A DNA stretch of 64,000 nt, from assembly GCA_036873755.1 (NCBI GenBank), contig JAVTVY010017243.1, positions 1 through 64,000 of the forward strand, written 5' to 3'. Origin of the DNA: Hanleya hanleyi (Eukaryota > Mollusca > Polyplacophora > Lepidopleurida > Hanleyidae). Of this stretch, positions 9,539 through 23,689 are shown one piece after another. The translations under genes and the position numbers were made by a program. The notes under the pieces were generated by a model, which saw only the letters and a program-made list of their open reading frames with translations, had not been told where the DNA came from and made no database searches. The first letter of the stretch is position 1. Each line of letters begins with the position of its first letter.

Positions 9539-12500
9539 ACTATCATTCTTTCTTGTTATGGCTGTAAAGTAGTGGTTAGGTTTACATACTATCATTCTTT
9601 CTTGTTATGGCTGTAAAGTAGTGGTTAGGTTTACATACTATCATTCCTTCTTCTTATGGCTGTAAAGTAGTGGTTAGGTTTACATACTATCATTCCTTCG
9701 TGTTATGGCTGTAAAGTAAAGGTTAGGTTTACATACTATCATTCTTTCTTGTTATGGCTGTACAGTAGTGGTTAGCTTTACATACTATCATTCTTTCTTG
9801 TTATGACTGTGAAGTAGTGGTTAGGTTTACAAACTACCATTCTTTCTTGTTATAACTGTAAAGTAGTGGTTAGGTTTACATATTGTCGTCCTTTCTTGTT
9901 ATGGCTGTAAAGTAGTGGTTAGGTTTACATACTATCGTCCTTTCTTGTTATGGCTGTAAAGTAGTGGTTAGGTTTACATACTATCATCCTTTCTTGTTAT
10001 GGCTGTAAAGTAGTGGTTAGGTTTACATACTATCATTCTTTCAAGCTATGGCTGTAAAGTAATGGTTAGGTTTACATATTATCTTTCTTTCTTGTTGTGG
10101 CTGTAAAGTAGTGGTTAGGTTTACATACTATCATTCTTTCTTGTTATAACTGTAAAGTAGTGGTTAGGTTTACATACTATCATTCCTTTTTGTTATGGCT
10201 GTAAAGTAGTGGTTAGGTTTACAAACTACCATTCTTTCTTGTTATGGCTGTAAAGCAGTGGTTAGGTTTACATACTATCATTCTTTCTTGTTATGGCTGT
10301 AAAGTAGTGGTTAGGTTTACAAACTATCATTCTTTCTTGTTATAACTGTAAAGTAGTGGTTAGGTTTACATACTATCATTCTTTCTTGTTATGGCTGTAA
10401 AGTAGTGGTTAGGTTTACAAACTACCATTCTTTCTTGTTATAACTGTAAAGTAGTGGTTAGGTTTACATACTATCATTCTTTCTTGTTATGGCTGTAAAG
10501 TAGTGGTTAGGTTTACAAACTACCATTCTTTCTTGTTATAACTGTAAAGTAGTGGTTAGGTTTACATACTATCATTCCTTTTTGTTATGGCTGTAAAGTA
10601 GTGGTTAGGTTTACAAACTATCATTCCTTTTAGTTATGGCTGTAAAGCAGTGGTTAGGTTTACATACTATTATTCTTTCTTGTTATGGCTGTAAAGTAGT
10701 GGTTAGGTCTACCTACTATCATTCTTTGTTGCTATGGCTGTAAAGTAGTGGTTAGGTTTACATACTAACATTCTTCCTTGTTATGGCTGTAAAGTAGTGG
10801 TTAGATTTACATACTATCATTCTTTCTTGTTATGGCTGTAAAGTAGTGGTTAGGTTTACATACTATCATTCTTTCTAGTTATGGCTGTAAAGTATTGGTT
10901 AGGTTTACATATTATCATTCTTTCTTGCTATGGCTGTAAAGTAGTGGTTAGGTTTACATACTATCATTCTTTTTTATTATGGCTGTAAAGTAGTGATTAG
11001 GTTTACAAACTATCATTCCTTTTAGTTATGGCTGTAAAGCAGTGGTTAGGTTTACATACTATCATTCTTTCTTGTTATGGCTGTAAAGTAGTGGTTAGGT
11101 TTACATACTATCATTCTTTCTTGCTATAGCCGTAAAGTAGTGGTTAGGTTTACATACTATCATCCTTTCTTGTTATGGCTGTAAAGTAGTGGTTAGGTTT
11201 ACATATTATCATTCTTTCTTGTTATGGCTGTAAAGTAGTGGTTAGGTTTACATACTGTCATCCTTTCTTGTTATGACTATAAAGTAGTGGTTAGGTTTAC
11301 AAACTACCATTCTTTCTTGTTATAACTGTAAAGTAGTGGCTAGGTTTACATACTATCATTCCTTCTTGTTATGGCTCTAAAGTAGTGGTTAGGTTTACAA
11401 ACTACCATTCTTTCTTGTTATAACTGTAAAGTAGTGGTTAGGTTTACATACTATCGTTCCTTCTTGTTGTGGCTGTAAAGTAGTGGTTAGGTTTACACAC
11501 TATCATTCTTTCTTGTTATGCCTGTAAAGTAGTGGTTAGGTTTGCATACTATCATTCCTTCTTGTTATGGCTGTAAAGTAGTGGTTAGGTTTACAAACTA
11601 TCATTCTTTTTAGTTATGGCTGTGAAGCAGTGGTTAGGTTTACATACTATCATTCTTTCAAGTTATGGCTGTAAAGTAATGGTTAGGTTTACATATTATC
11701 ATTCTTTCTTGTTATGGCTGTAAAGTAGTGGTTAGGTTTACAAACTACCATTCCTTCTTGTTATGGCTGTAAAGTAGTGGTTAGGTTTACAAACTATCAT
11801 TCTTTTTAGTTATGGCTGTGAAGCAGTGGTTAGGTTTACATACTATCATTCTTTCAAGTTATGGCTGTAAAGTAATGGTTAGGTTTACATACTATCATTC
11901 TTGTTATGGCTGTAAAGTAGTGATTAGATCTATCTACTATCATTCTTTCTTGTTATGGCTGTAAAGTAGTGGTTAGGTTTACATACTATCATTCTTTCTT
12001 GTTATGGCTGTAAAGTAGTGATTAGATCTATCTACTATCATTCTTTCTTGTTATGGCTGTAAAGTAGTGGTTAGGTTTACATACTATCATTCTTTCTTGT
12101 TATGGCTGTACAGTAGTGGTTAGGTATACACACTATCATTCTTTGTTGCTATGGCTGTAAAGTAGTGGTTAGGTTTACATACTAACATTCTTTCTTGTTA
12201 TGGCTGTAAAGTAGTGGTTAGATTTACATACTTCATTCTTTCTTGTTATGGCTGTAAAGTAGTGGTTAGGTTTACATACTATCATTCTTTCTTGTTATGG
12301 CTGTAAAGTATTGGTTAGGTTTACATATTATCATTCTTTCTTGCTATGGCTGTGAAGTAGTGGTTAGGTTTACATACTATCATTCTTTTTTATTATGGCA
12401 GTACAGTAGTGGTTAGCTTTACATACTATTAGCTTTACATACTATCATTCTTTCTTGTTATGACTATAAAGTAGTGGTTAGGTTTACAAACTACCATTCT

Positions 12501-15500
12501 TTCTTGTTATAACTGTAAAGTAGTGGTTAGGTTTACATACTATCATTCCTTCTTGTTATGGCTGTAAAGTAGTGGTTAGGTTTACAAACTACCATTCTTT
12601 CTTGTTATAACTGTAAAGTAGTGGTTAGGTTTACATACTATCGTTCCTTCGTGTTGTGGCTGTAAAGTAGTGGTTAGGTTTACACACTATCATTCTTTCT
12701 TGTTATGCCTGTAAAGTAGTGGTTAGGTTTGCATACTATCATTCCTTCTTGTTATGGCTGTAAAGTAGTGGTTAGGTTTACAAACTATCATTCTTTTTAG
12801 TTATGGCTGTGAAGCAGTGGTTAGGTTTACATACTATCATTCAAGTTATGGCTGTAAAGTAGTGGTTAGGTTTGCATACTATCATTCTTTCTTGTTATGA
12901 CTGTAAAGTAGTGGTTAGGTTTACATACTATCATTCTTTCTTGTTATGGCTGTAAAGTAGTGGTTAGGTTTACATACTATCATTCTTTCTAGTTACGGCT
13001 GTAAAGTAGTGGTTAGGTTTACATACTATCATTCTTTCTTGCTATGGCTGTACAGGAGTGGTTAGGTTTACATACTAACATTCTTTCTTGTTATGGCTGT
13101 AAAGTAGTGGTTAGATTTACATACTATCATTCTTTCTTGTTATGGCTGTAAAGTAGTGGTTAGGTTTACATACTATCATTCTTTCTTGTTATGGCTGTAC
13201 AGTAGTGGTTAGGTTTAAATACTATCATTCTTTCTTGTTATGGCTGTAAAGTAGTGGTTAGGTTTACATACTATCATTCTTTCTTGTTATGGCTGTACAG
13301 TAGTGGTTAGGTATACACACTATCATTCTTTGTTGCTATGGCTGTAAAGTAGTGGTTAGGTTTACATACTAACATTCTTTCTTGTTATGGCTGTAAAGTA
13401 GTGGTTAGATTTACATACTATCATTCTTTCTTGTTATGGCTGTAAAGTAGTGGTTAGGTTTACATACTATCATTCTTTCTTGTTATGGCTGTAAAGTATT
13501 GGTTAGGTTTACATATTATCATTCTTTCTTGCTATGGCTGTGAAGTAGTGGTTAGGTTTACATACTATCATTCTTTTTTATTATGGCAGTACAGTAGTGG
13601 TTAGCTTTACATACTATCATTCTTTCTTGTTATGACTATAAAGTAGTGGTTAGGTTTACAAACTACCATTCTTTCTTGCTATAACTGTAAAGTAGTGGTT
13701 AGGTTTACATACTATCATTCCTTCTTGTTATGGCTGTAAAGTAGTGGTTAGGTTTACAAACTATCATTCTTTCTTGTTATGCCTGTAAAGTAGTGGTTAG
13801 GTTTACATACTATCATTCCTTCTTGTTATGGCTGTAAAGTAGTGGTTAGGTTTACAAACTATCATTCTTTTTAGTTATGGCTGTGAAGCAGTGGTTAGGT
13901 TTACATACTATCATTCTTTCAAGTTATGGCTGTAAAGTAATGGTTAGGTTTACATATCATTCTTTCTTGTTATGGCTGTAAAGTAGTGGTTAGATTTACA
14001 TACTATCATTCTTTCTTGTTATGGCTGTAAAGTAGTGGTTAGGTTTACATACTATCATTCTTTCTAGTTACGACTGTAAAGTAGTGGTTAGGTTTACATA
14101 CTATCATTCTTTCTTGCTATGGCTGTACAGTAGTGGTTAGCTTTACATACTATCATTCTTTCTTGTTATGACTGTAAAGTAGTGGTTAGGTTTACAAACT
14201 ACCATTCTTTCTTGTTATGACTGTAAAGTGGGTAGTTTTACATACTATCATTCCTTCTTGTTATGGCTGTAAAGTAGTGGTTAGATTTACATACTGTCAT
14301 TCCTTCTTGTTATGGCTGTAAAGTAGTGGTTAGGTTTACAAACTATCATTCTTTCTTGTTATGGCTGTAAAGTAGTGGTTAGGTTTACAAACTACCATTC
14401 CTTCTTGTTATGGCTGTAAAGTAGTGGTTAGGTTTACAAACTATCATTCCTTCTTGTTATGGCTGTAAAGTAGTGGTTAGGTTTACAAACTATCATTCTT
14501 TCTTGTTATGGCTGTGAAGTAGTGGTTAGGTTTACAAACTACATTCCTTCTTGTTATGGCTGTAAAGTAGTGGTTAGTTTACAAACTATCATTCTTTCTT
14601 GTTATGGCTGTAAAGTAGTGGTTAGGTTTACAAACTACCATTCTTTCTTGTTATGGCTGTAAAGTAGTGGTTAGGTTTACAAACTATCATTCCTTCTTGT
14701 TATGGCTGTAAAGTAGTGGTTAGGTTTACAAACTATCATTCTTTCTTGTTATGGCTGTAAAGTAGTGGTTAGGTTTACATACTATCATTCCTTCTTGTTA
14801 TGGCTGTAAAGTAGTGGTTAGGTTTACAAACTATCATTCTTGTTATGACTGTAAAGTAGTGGTTAGGTTTACATACTATCATTCTTTCTTGTTATGGCTG
14901 TAAAGTAGTGGTTAGGTTTACATACTATCATTCTTTCTTATATGGCTGTAAATTAATGGTTAGGTTTACATACTATCAGTCTTTCTTGTATGGCTGTAAA
15001 GTAGTGCTTAGGTTTACACTATCATTCTTTCTTGTTATGGCTGTAAAGTAGTGGTTAGGTTTACATACTATCATTCTTTCTTGTTATGCTGTAAAGTAGT
15101 GGTTAGGTTTACATACTATCATTCTTTCTTGTTATGACTGTAAAGTAGTGGTTAGGTTTACATACTATCATTCTTTCTTGTTATGGCTGTAAAGTAGTGG
15201 TTAGGTTTACATACTATCATTCTTTCTTGTTATGGCTGTAAAGTAGTGGTTAGGTTTACATACTATCATTCCTTCTTGTTATGGCTGTAAAGTAGTGGTT
15301 AGGTTTACATACTATCATCCTTTCTTGTTATGGCTGTAAAGTAGTGGTTAGGTTTACATACTATCATTCCTTCTTGTTATGGCTGTAAAGTAGTGGTTAG
15401 GTTTACATACTATCATTCTTTCTTGTTATGGCTGTAAAGTAGTGGTTAGGTTTACATACTGTCATCCTTTCTTGTTATGGCTGTAAAGTAGTGGTTAGGT

Positions 15501-15753
15501 TTACATACTATCATTCTTTCTTGTTATGGCTGTAAAGTAGTGGTTAGGTTTACATACTGTCATCCTTTCTTGTTATGGCTGTAAAGTAGTGGTTAGGTTT
15601 ACATGCTATCATTCTTTCTTGTTATGGCTGTAAAGTAGTGGTTAGGTTTACATACTATCATTCTTTCTTGCTATGGCCGTAAAGTAGTGGTTAGGTTTAC
15701 AAACTATCATTCTTTCTTGTTATGGCTGTAAAGTAGTGGCTAGGTTTACATAC
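9539..15753. repeat. 49-bp satellite, about 127 copies (6.2 kb)
   Basis: The unit is GGTTAGGTTTACATACTATC + ATTCTTTCTTGTTATGGCTG + TAAAGTAGT (49 bp). The array starts and stops abruptly. Variant units (AAACTACCATTC..TTATAACTG, GAAGCAGTGG, AAGTAATGG, GTATACACAC) recur in blocks. For example the GTATACACAC variant at about 12125 and 13311 sits in the same local order of variants, indicating higher-order duplication of about 1.2 kb. Every unit contains GGTTAGGT. No coding capacity. Confidence 0.95.
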
Positions 15754-17030
15754 GAAAACTTGTCTTATCTGTTATGTCAGTAAAGCCAAACAGTTTTATA
15801 TTGTTAACGCTTAGAGTAAACATTGACATCAGCATCATTTCACATTTGAAATTTTCTGTTTTGGTCTTTCCGTACAGAATTTCGAATGGATGCTTAATAT
15901 TACTAAAACACGACACCTCGCACCAAAATGAACAAAACGAATCTGTTTTCAAAGTCACCATATTAATATTGCATCAACATATTATTTTGGTTCAATGTGT
16001 TATATCTTAGATATGTCCATGCTAATATCTGGGACTATCCATGTTAAATGTATATGAAAAGCCGGAACAGACGAAACCCAATTTTAAACGTCCATTGATG
16101 CTTTTGACTGTACAAAGCTACAGTATAAACCTTGGGTATTTTGTCCGTACAAACAGATTTTGTGCAGAGCTGTTGAAATTAATTTTCGGCTTTACAAAAG
16201 TAACATCCAACAGAGTTCATGCACAGAAATTCAGATTGAATTCCATGACTTTCCATGACCTTTTATGGACAAATTCCATGACTTTTCCATGATCTATCAG
16301 AAATTCAGAAAATCGAGAAAATCTGTCCACAGCCATGATGACTGAGAAGAGCATTTTCATGGCATTTCTTTTTACACTGATGCAATTTGAGAACAGCCAT
16401 TTCCTCCTAAATGCACGCTGGGAGTTTAAGAGAATTCCAAAACCAAAGTTACCTCCCCTGATGCACACTTGATCGCATTCGTAGACCACACGCGACATTT
16501 GGCAAATGGAACATTCACTGGTCCGGGAAATTCATCTCTTCGGTGAAAAAAATCAAGAGAAATATTGACCTGGTGGACATTTTCAAGTTCCATTTATTTT
16601 TTCCATGACCTCTCACAAAATTCAATGACCAGACACAAAATTCCATGACTTTCAAGGCCTGGAAAATCAATTTTCAAATTCCATGACTTTCCAGGATTTT
16701 CCATGACCGCGGGAACCCTGTCCAAGAGAGTTTTCCCAATCTGGCGCAGTGGCACATGTATTTCCTAGACAACTCTCACTAAACGAGACTGGAGAACAAT
16801 AGATCAGCTGTTCCATCTACTGTCAACGACCCATGTAACTGAAGTACTGATTCCTAGGCCATCATGTTCTGGTGCCTGTTTTCTTCATAAATTGATTTTT
16901 GTGCATCAAGTTTTGTGAAAGAGACATCCTCCGATAATATCTGAAATCGTGCACCGGTAATACATACTTTTTTATTTATAGCAATTTATCTGTATTTCCT
17001 GATGTTAATCTTATGTGAGTCATACCCCAG
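15754..17030. other. non-coding stretch with a degraded TTCCATGAC repeat (16.2-16.72 kb)
   Basis: CCATGACTTTTCC-type words recur at 16240-16300 and 16600-16710, and the block ends in GACCGCGGGAACCCTG at about 16718. From memory, repeats with a GGGAACCCTG end and CCATGAC words are non-autonomous hAT-like elements. The matching left end is not visible, so only a remnant is claimed. A similar remnant lies at 24.93-25.06 kb. Confidence 0.4.
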
Positions 17031-17097
17031 GTACGGGCGGGAACAACAGCTGTGGTGCAGGACAGTCCAAGACAAAATGTTCCAGCCAAGAAAGAAG
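17031..17097 (+). CDS. candidate internal exon of the plus-strand gene (17.0-39.6 kb)
   Basis: A 67-bp exon-like segment lies between an acceptor (CATACCCCAG, ends 17030) and a donor (GTAATG at 17098). All three frames are open. Frame 0 reads a hydrophilic peptide (AVVQDSPRQNVPAKKE near its end) with one base left over. That phase would join directly to the exon at 37217, which needs two bases in (giving a Val codon). The short length and non-canonical acceptor tract keep confidence moderate. Confidence 0.4.
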
Positions 17098-17926
17098 GTA
17101 ATGCTTTCCTCTTCCTGTGTGATCTAGATCACCTCAGGTCTTTATCAACTTGACTCAACTGAAGATTCCATTGTCTTGAACAAAAACTGAATTCTCGATG
17201 TTATTAAAACATGCAGTACAGTGTCTATAACAGAAAAAACAATAACGGATACAAGCCTGTTCATTTGCTGCAAGTCCAAGGTTGTTTGTAACTTTTGGGA
17301 GAGTTCGGCGTAGATAAAAAGAGAACAGACGTATAGCAAGCAAATAAATATAAATGCTGTATCACTAATTATAATGAGAACAAATAGGATCAACACTAGG
17401 ATCAGCTATAGGATCAACTAGGCAGAGGGTGAAAGCAATAGATTGAAGAAACAAAGCTGAAGCTGATGGAATTGTTGTATGATACTCTGGTCAGATTAAA
17501 TGTTCATCATAATGAGAACAAATAGGATAACTACGGTAATTACCCTAATAATTCAATCACAGGATAGGATGAACTACGGTAATTCCCCTAATAATTCAAT
17601 AACAGGAAGTTCACTTTTCAACTCTGCTATTCAAACACGGAGAAAACGTAACATTTCCATTCTGCATTCAAACTGAAGTTAATCCCTTTAATGACAAAAT
17701 GTGACACCTTGTAGATGGTGCCATCAAGAATATTTTCAGATATAAGCCATTTTTGTTGCACTTCCGGTGATCGAATTATTAGGGGAATTACCATAGGCAG
17801 AAGATGAAAGCAAAGCTCACGTTGATGAAATCGTCATGTGATACTCTATCCAATCAAATGCTCATCGACAATTGGCAATGTCGTTCATGACAAATTATCT
17901 GAAAGTGATGTTTCTTTTCTCTAGGA

Positions 17927-19617
17927 CAGGGGTTATTTTAGACACTTTTCCTTTATATAACTCAATTTCAAAAAGATGAAAAACTCAATTTTTCGGCGCG
18001 CAAAATAAACAACAAAACTCAATTTTTTCGGGTTTTTCATCGCATGCAGTCTGGAAACTCAATTTTTTTATCTTTTTAGTAGGACACTTACAATAAATAA
18101 ATTCGCGACAATTTTTTATCGTGTCAGTAATGTTATGAAGCTCATCAAGCAAAGTTGCGTGTCATACATAGCTGCATACAAGTTTGTTTGCTATCCAACT
18201 GTGATTGGCCGATTATATTTTGGCTAAAGATGTTAAGTAGAAATACTTCCCTCAGAGATAGCTTCATTTAATTAAAAAAATGAGCGCGAATAAAACAAGA
18301 GAGTTTTAAAATCCAAGTTATCTCGGGAAGTTCTATTTGGTCGATTATTTTGGGGGTGGGGGAGAGTACTTTAGCTCTGGATTGTGATAGGTCAAAGGTG
18401 AAAATATTTTCCCTACAAATAGCTTACTTTAGTTTAAAAAATCTATAATTATAGTCAAGAAATAAAATTGTCCCTTGTCCATTTCCATGAGTTAAGCAAT
18501 CCTTGACAAAGTTGGTGGTTGAGTATTGTAAGTGTCACTAAGAGACGTAAAAAATAAAACAATGGTGGTTGTGAAGTTTTGTGGATTTCACGAAAAAAAA
18601 TCCAATGCTGCTTGGTAAATGCAGATAAATGGCCAAAAATTGCAAATTAAACTCAATATGCACCCTATTTTGTAGTATGTGGTGTAGGACTTGTTTACAA
18701 AACATACTGGGGTTTCAGAAATTTCCATCGGGCAGAAATAAAATTATTCATAAAAACGTATATTTTGTATGTTATAGCATATGCCCCCGCATGTAGATCC
18801 ACAGTTGCGCAGGAGAGAGTGTGGATCTTTTGTTTTCACACCAATCTGCATTGCTCACTTTGTGTATTTATTCCCAAATGGTACATCAGCTGTATTTTGG
18901 GGAATGTCTGTTTTGTTCGTTCCTTGTTTCTGGGGAAACGTCTTTCAACGTCACACACATCCAAGTGAAATGTTGACTGAGAGAGAAAATGCTTGCCCGT
19001 TGTCTTGGTTCCGGAGATTGACGGACAGCGTGTCTCGGAGACCAGACTCATAAGCCACAGCAGTATGACAGCAGTGGTTCCCGAGTGGACTAAAAAGGGG
19101 ACGTAACTTTGAAATATCAAAATGGCGGACTAGTTCGATCGTCGAAAACGTGGCCGAACAATTTGCTTTGAAATGAGAAACGTCCAGGACAATGTCTTTA
19201 TCGGACCTATACGACTGAAATGAGAACAGTTCAAGACCAGACGTCCTTATCGGAACTATACGATTGAATAATAAAGGTACACAAGTTATCTGTCTGCACA
19301 TCAGTTACAAATCCTGAGTGCTTATCTGGACTCGAGTGGCGTGGCTGGTCACACGTTTTTTTTTTCTTTCTCGCGGGGGGTTTTGGGGGAGGGGGACGGG
19401 ATAACAGACGACGAAACTAAGTTTAGATTACTCAGAAACTCAATTTATTTCGTAGAAACTCAATTTTTCGCGCGCCTTCGGCGCGTAAATTCTCAAAATT
19501 TTAGAAAACTCAATTTTCGGCAATAAAACTCAATTTACAAAATTTTGCAAAAACTCAATTTGTAATTGTTTTTCATCGTGGTTACCACGATGAAAAAAGT
19601 GTCTAGAAAAACCCCTG
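17927..19617. mobile_element. 1691-bp non-autonomous hAT-like element with subterminal AACTCAATTT repeats
   Basis: The termini are inverted: left CAGGGGTTATTTTAGACACT, right the complement of CAGGGGTTTTTCTAGACACT. A 6-bp direct repeat CTAGGA flanks it at 17921-17926 and 19618-19623. Both subterminal zones carry several copies of AACTCAATTT: about 17.96-18.07 kb (four) and 19.43-19.56 kb (five). They also share a CATCGTGG/CATCGCATG word near the ends. Such repeats are typical of transposase-binding zones. The inside (short ORFs at 18.8-19.3 kb) shows no transposase motifs. A CAGGG end suggests hAT; 6-bp duplications are unusual for it, so the superfamily is provisional. Confidence 0.7.
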
Positions 19618-22288
19618 CTAGGATGTGGATTATTAGTATGGAGTTGAACCATCATCAAGGTTCTAAGTGATTTTGGACGAGTGTTTTGGCATTTTTAAAC
19701 TTTAAGCCAATTGAGATAACCACGTCAGAACCAAACACATATATGAAAAAAAGCATAATGGCATAAGGGGTTAAAATGTAATCAGGAGACGAAAAAGGGA
19801 AATGTACAAGGAAAGACATCTTCTCGTCATAGACAAAATGTCTGGATAAACTTTCAAAATGGAATGTTTCAAACAAAACTGTGAGTGGATTACAGTCACC
19901 CAATGACCGTAATTCGTGCTACAACTATAAGCTAAAACCCACAACCAGACGAGTACGCTCGAGAACATACTGCAACTTCATGTCACGTGGAGCACCGTGA
20001 GACACGATAATCAGAGACATTCTCCATCCAATTATGGGTCTCTTCTATACCACACGTACTACTTTGCAGAAAATAATATCAACAAACTAGTTTGAAATGC
20101 AACAGTTAGCTTCCAAAAGCAGAAAAAAATTATTTGTCAGCTACAATTTTCGTGAGCAAACTAACGTGAAACGGTCAAAATAAATCAACATCCCCTCAGG
20201 ACAGAGGTAAATATCAAGCAGCAACCCATAAAGTGAATCATATTCAAAAGCTGAAAGTGCAGGAATTAACCGTCGCTCAAAATGACCACTCAGAAAATCA
20301 ACCCTGATAAAGAAAAATGTAGATATACATGTAACCAAGCAATATATGTGCGGTAATTACCAAACTGTTTTTCTCTCTTGCCTGAAAGATATTCAAAGGT
20401 TACTGGAATGAAATATACCAATGAAATCTGGATCTGCCCAAAGCGAAAAAACTTCACAATTCATGCCAAGCCCTATCAGGCATTCATTTTGTTCTGCTTT
20501 GCGCCTCTCCATTTAGCGCTGTAAGAGTCTCACGGACTGTGCCGGAGTTGACCTGAGGTCATCTGTTGCCACAGTGAACGCACATGGCGACCGTCTAACT
20601 GGGTGAATTGATATCAGTCGCTACTCACCGATATATATTTACGCAACATATAGTTCTAAGGTAATTTGTCAAAAAGCTGCCTTCAAACTGTGTGAAACTG
20701 GCGTTTTGAAATACATTGAATAGCTGTTTAGTATATATGCATTTTGCGATCTGTGAAACAGTCAGATAGAACAGTTCTCGATTTTTACAAGAATCCTGTA
20801 AAAAATGGCGAGACCCTACAGGCAGGGGTAAATGCAGCATAGCGCAAAGCACCCTGGGAGAGGATGAATTCATGCATGCCAGAAAGGAATAGTCATTAGT
20901 GTATGAATCTGATTTGACCACATCTTGGCGGAGTTGGTATTTAAAGGGGAACAACCCATGATGCGATCTGAGGAATAATGGTCAGGAGAAGTGCTTAAAC
21001 TTGAGAGTGAAAAACTGCTTGGATTAAGCATATGCATATCTCGTATAGGGTTCATTTTGTGGATACACACGAATATGGAAGTTAAATATGGCTGTAACAG
21101 GAGAATGTTCAAAGTTCCAGGTATCTAGCATTTCTGTTTTCCAAATGTACAACAATTCCAGGTCAACCGGTTCCATCAGTCCTCAAACTCTTCAATTACT
21201 ATCTACTAATTGCCATGCAAAACACTCTGAACCAATAACATGAAGGATAATTCTCAATTGAGTAATTGTTTTAAATATTTTATTAGTGTAACATATTCAG
21301 AATAATCGTAGGGTGTTATTCGAAGCCGCATTTTTGTTGTTGTTGTTTTCAAAACAGTATATTACCCACACTGAGCATTTCGTGTATTAAAATGTTTCAT
21401 ATACACACATAATATAATTAGTATGTACCATGTCAGTGTGCTTGTGGAATAGCATACATTCCATAAAACAGTCGATGTCATAATTAGAAAATAAAAACGT
21501 AACTGTGATAACAAACCTATGAAATTGTCATGAACTTATATACAAATTTCAACAAAACCAAATAATTTAAAATGTTAACCATGGACATGAAGCGGACGTG
21601 GATTCACTCCCATTGCTTTGGAGAATCTATAATACAAGGTAATAAGGTATTAATGTCACATGATAAGATTCTTAAATCATAAATATTTTGGGTCAACAAA
21701 TTGTGAGTGAAAGTTCTGACATATGTTATACAGGTACTGCACAAGTTGAGGTACATAATGAGCAACATGAACAGAGTTCACCTTAAAAATGGGACTGAAA
21801 AGGCAGGCAAATACAACTGGTCTGAACCAGATATTAGGTGAGTCAATAGATACTTTCTCATGGTCAAGGGTTGTCTGTTGGTCAACTGTATTTGGATAAA
21901 GCACATGTATCCGGAGATATTTACAGCTAAATTTTCCTTAAAGCAACACAAATTGGAGAGAAAAAAAAAGCAATTAAAAACAGAGGCAAAAGAAATGTAA
22001 TGGATGTAACATAGAGAAATTAGATGTAAACAAAAGAAGTTTTAAAGCCCTTGGGCAATTCAAATTTTTCAAAGAGAAAATCTGGAAATTTCATTGGCTT
22101 GCAGACAAAATTGCAAAATTTTCTATAAACAAACCCATATAAACAGGCCCACTACCATTTCTCAAGAAAGTAATATATTTTCAATATAACAGGACAAAAT
22201 GTTGTGAAAATATACACACAATTGTTATGTGAATGTGTAAGCATGCAATATGGTTGATTTTATCCTTGAGCCAATCTGGGTGAAACTT
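19618..22288. other. intronic-type DNA, nothing recognised
   Basis: Moderately AT-rich DNA with short unconnected ORFs and no exon with both a convincing acceptor and donor. It would lie inside the intron between 17.1 and 34.0/37.2 kb. Confidence 0.4.
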
Positions 22289-23388
22289 CGTTTGTCATGG
22301 CATGATGTCGGACAGCCTTCTGTGGTTCTCATGGCATGATGTCGGACAGCCATCTGTGTTTGTCATGGCATGATGTCGGACAGCCTTCTGTGGTTCTCAT
22401 GGCATGATGTCGGACAGCCATCTGTGTTTGTCATGGCATGATGTCGGACAGCCATCTGTGTTTTTCATGGCATGATATCAGACAGCCATCTGTGTTTGTC
22501 ATGGCATGATTTCAGACAGCCATCTGTGTTTGTCATGGCATGATGTCGGACAGCCATCTGTGTTTGTCATGGCATGATATCAGACAGCCATCTGTGTTTG
22601 TCATGGCATGATGTCGGACAGCCATCTGTGTTTGTCATCGCATGATGTCGGACAGCCATCTGTGTTTGTCATGGCATGATATCGGACAGCCATCTGTGTT
22701 TGTCATCGCATGATGTCGGACAGCCATCTGTGTTTTTCATGCATGCATGATATCAGACAGCCATCTGTGTTTGTCATGGCATGATATCAGACAGCCATCT
22801 GTGTTTGTCATGGCATGATGTCGGACAGCCATCTGTGTTTGTCATGGCATGATATCAGACAGCCATCTGTGTTTGTCATGGCATGATGTCGGACAGCCAT
22901 CTGTGTTTGTCATCGCATGATGTCGGACAGTCATCTGTGTTTGTCATGGAATATATCGGACAGCCATCTGTGTTTGTCATCGCATGATGTCGGACAGCCA
23001 TCTGTGTTTGTCATGGCATGATGTCGGACAGCCATCTGTGTTTGTCATGGCATGATGTCGGACAGCCATCTGTGTTTGTCATGGCATGATATCAGACAGC
23101 CATCTGTGTTTGTCATGGCATGATATCAGACAGCCATCTGTGTTTGTCATCGCATGATGTCGGACAGCCATCTGTGTTTGTCATGGCATGATGTCGGACA
23201 GCCATCTGTGTTTGTCATGGCATGATGTCGGACAGCCATCTGTGTTTGTCATGTCATGATATCACAGCCATCTGTGTTTGTCATCGCATGATGTCAGACA
23301 GCCATCTGTGTTTGTCATGGCATAATGTCGGACAGTCATCTGTGTTTGTCATGGCATAATGTCGGACAGCCATCTGTGTTTGTCATGG
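22289..23388. repeat. 34-bp minisatellite, about 32 copies
   Basis: The unit is CATGGCATGATGTCGGACAG + CCATCTGTGTTTGT (34 bp). Variants swap GTCGG for ATCAG and GGCAT for CGCAT in alternating runs. Each unit holds the inverted pair TGTC-G-GACA. Confidence 0.93.
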
Positions 23389-23689
23389 ACGTGGACCACG
23401 CTTATGAGGATATTGCACAGCTGTGAGAGAATTAGGACAACCAGTCTGACAACTACTGTACAGAGGAGATGATTGGCACTTAGGCATAACAGATAACAGA
23501 CAGCCAAGTTAGATGGTCATTGATATACACTGAGCACTGGTATTTAAACTAGATTTGGAAGCATTGACCAATGCATTATTGTGAGATGGAATTTTTGTTT
23601 TCATTTAATTTTGAGTTTAAAACCTCCCCAAAAGACAAATATGAACAGGAATGAGGTAGAAACGGGGAAGGAGACAACCTTGTTTTGAC

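Noticed and set aside
19341..19526. ORF at the right end of the 1.69-kb element
   Set aside because: It reads through subterminal repeats; no transposase motifs.
22289..23388. CRISPR-like array of regular repeats
   Set aside because: There are no unique spacers, the unit is contiguous, and the DNA is eukaryotic; it is a minisatellite. The same holds for the 41-bp and 49-bp arrays.
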